DNA of 5,755 nucleotides from Flavobacteriales bacterium (lineage in GTDB: Bacteria; Bacteroidota; Bacteroidia; Flavobacteriales; BACL11): assembly GCA_002697505.1 (NCBI GenBank), contig NZWA01000069.1, positions 4,502 to 10,256 of the forward strand. Reading direction: 5' to 3'. A model generated the notes under the pieces. That model did not search any database. It had not been told where the DNA came from and worked only from the letters and a program-made list of their open reading frames with translations. Positions 5,571 to 5,755 of this stretch are shown here, in pieces; position 1 is the stretch's first letter; every line of letters begins with the position of its first letter. Both the position numbers and the translations under genes were made by a program.

Positions 5571-5755
5571 TCAGTTATCTAAGTCTGAAATTTTTTCTGC
5601 TAAACTAAGTCTTTCTTTGGTTAAAGCTAAGTATTTATTTTTGTCCTCATCAGGCATAACACCTGTTTCTTTCATTTTTTTATAAGATTCAATTCTTAAA
5701 TCAATGTTTTTAATCTTGTTATATAAAATTTTCTTTTTCTTTTTTATTTGATTAT
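5571..5755 (-). CDS. Lys-rich, probably coiled-coil protein, C-terminal part (5' end outside window)
   Basis: The minus-strand frame is open from the window edge to a TGA at 5571-5573, giving the last 60 residues. It begins with a run of lysines (NQIKKKKKILYNKIKN) and continues as charged, heptad-like helix: IDLRIESYKKMKETGV, a break at MPDEDKNKY, then LALTKERLSLAEKISDLDN. The two helices around a short turn suggest a helical hairpin or coiled coil. The codon use resembles the neighbours and the frame leads directly, after 14 bases, into the lipoprotein gene on the same strand. The real start is probably beyond the window, although an internal ATG (5675-5677) could give a small peptide of 34 residues. 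No family is recognised. Confidence 0.6.
   Translation of the reverse strand, partial: NQIKKKKKILYNKIKNIDLRIESYKKMKETGVMPDEDKNKYLALTKERLSLAEKISDLDN

Overview
The window is very AT-rich and reads as chromosome from a member of the Bacteroidota, most likely a marine flavobacterium. Two encoded proteins end in type A sorting domains of the type IX secretion system (T9SS) in the flavobacterial form YDDGTVEKK. Start codons lack Shine-Dalgarno sequences and sit in A-rich leaders, exported proteins are cleaved before Gln, and two sites match the Bacteroidota -7 promoter element TAnnTTTG.

Layout. Bases 1-396 (+) are the 3' end of an MFS_3-type exporter. Bases 448-1056 (+) encode an exported thioredoxin-fold redoxin. 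Convergent to it, a minus-strand run reads from 4450 down to 1068: an unrecognised exported protein (262 aa), a T9SS-exported protein with a carbohydrate-binding-like module (267 aa), a T9SS-exported cytochrome c/copper monooxygenase (464 aa) and a DoxX-like membrane protein (108 aa). The first three are 7 bases apart or overlap by one base and are probably one operon; the DoxX gene follows after 62 bases. A promoter-like element lies just upstream of 4450.

Bases 4451-4782 hold no intact gene. They contain two coding-like remnants pointing outward from a shared boundary near 4650: an unrecognised frame on the minus strand and what looks like a piece of a Bacteroidota tyrosine recombinase on the plus strand. 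This suggests the scar of a lost mobile element. Beyond it, on the minus strand, are an XAC2610-like lipoprotein (4783-5556) and the end of a Lys-rich, probably coiled-coil protein that runs off the window (5571-5755).

The most interesting unit is the minus-strand operon. It appears to place on the cell surface a protein with one haem c site and all six copper ligands of a peptidylglycine-monooxygenase-like (PHM-like) enzyme, together with a binding-module partner. A surface oxidative role, for example on a polymer or small organic molecule, is inference; the substrate cannot be read from the sequence. An 11-bp tandem duplication at the junction of the first two operon genes seems to have rewritten the end of the first gene and removed a classic ATGA overlap. 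No rRNA, tRNA, CRISPR array or intact insertion sequence was seen.
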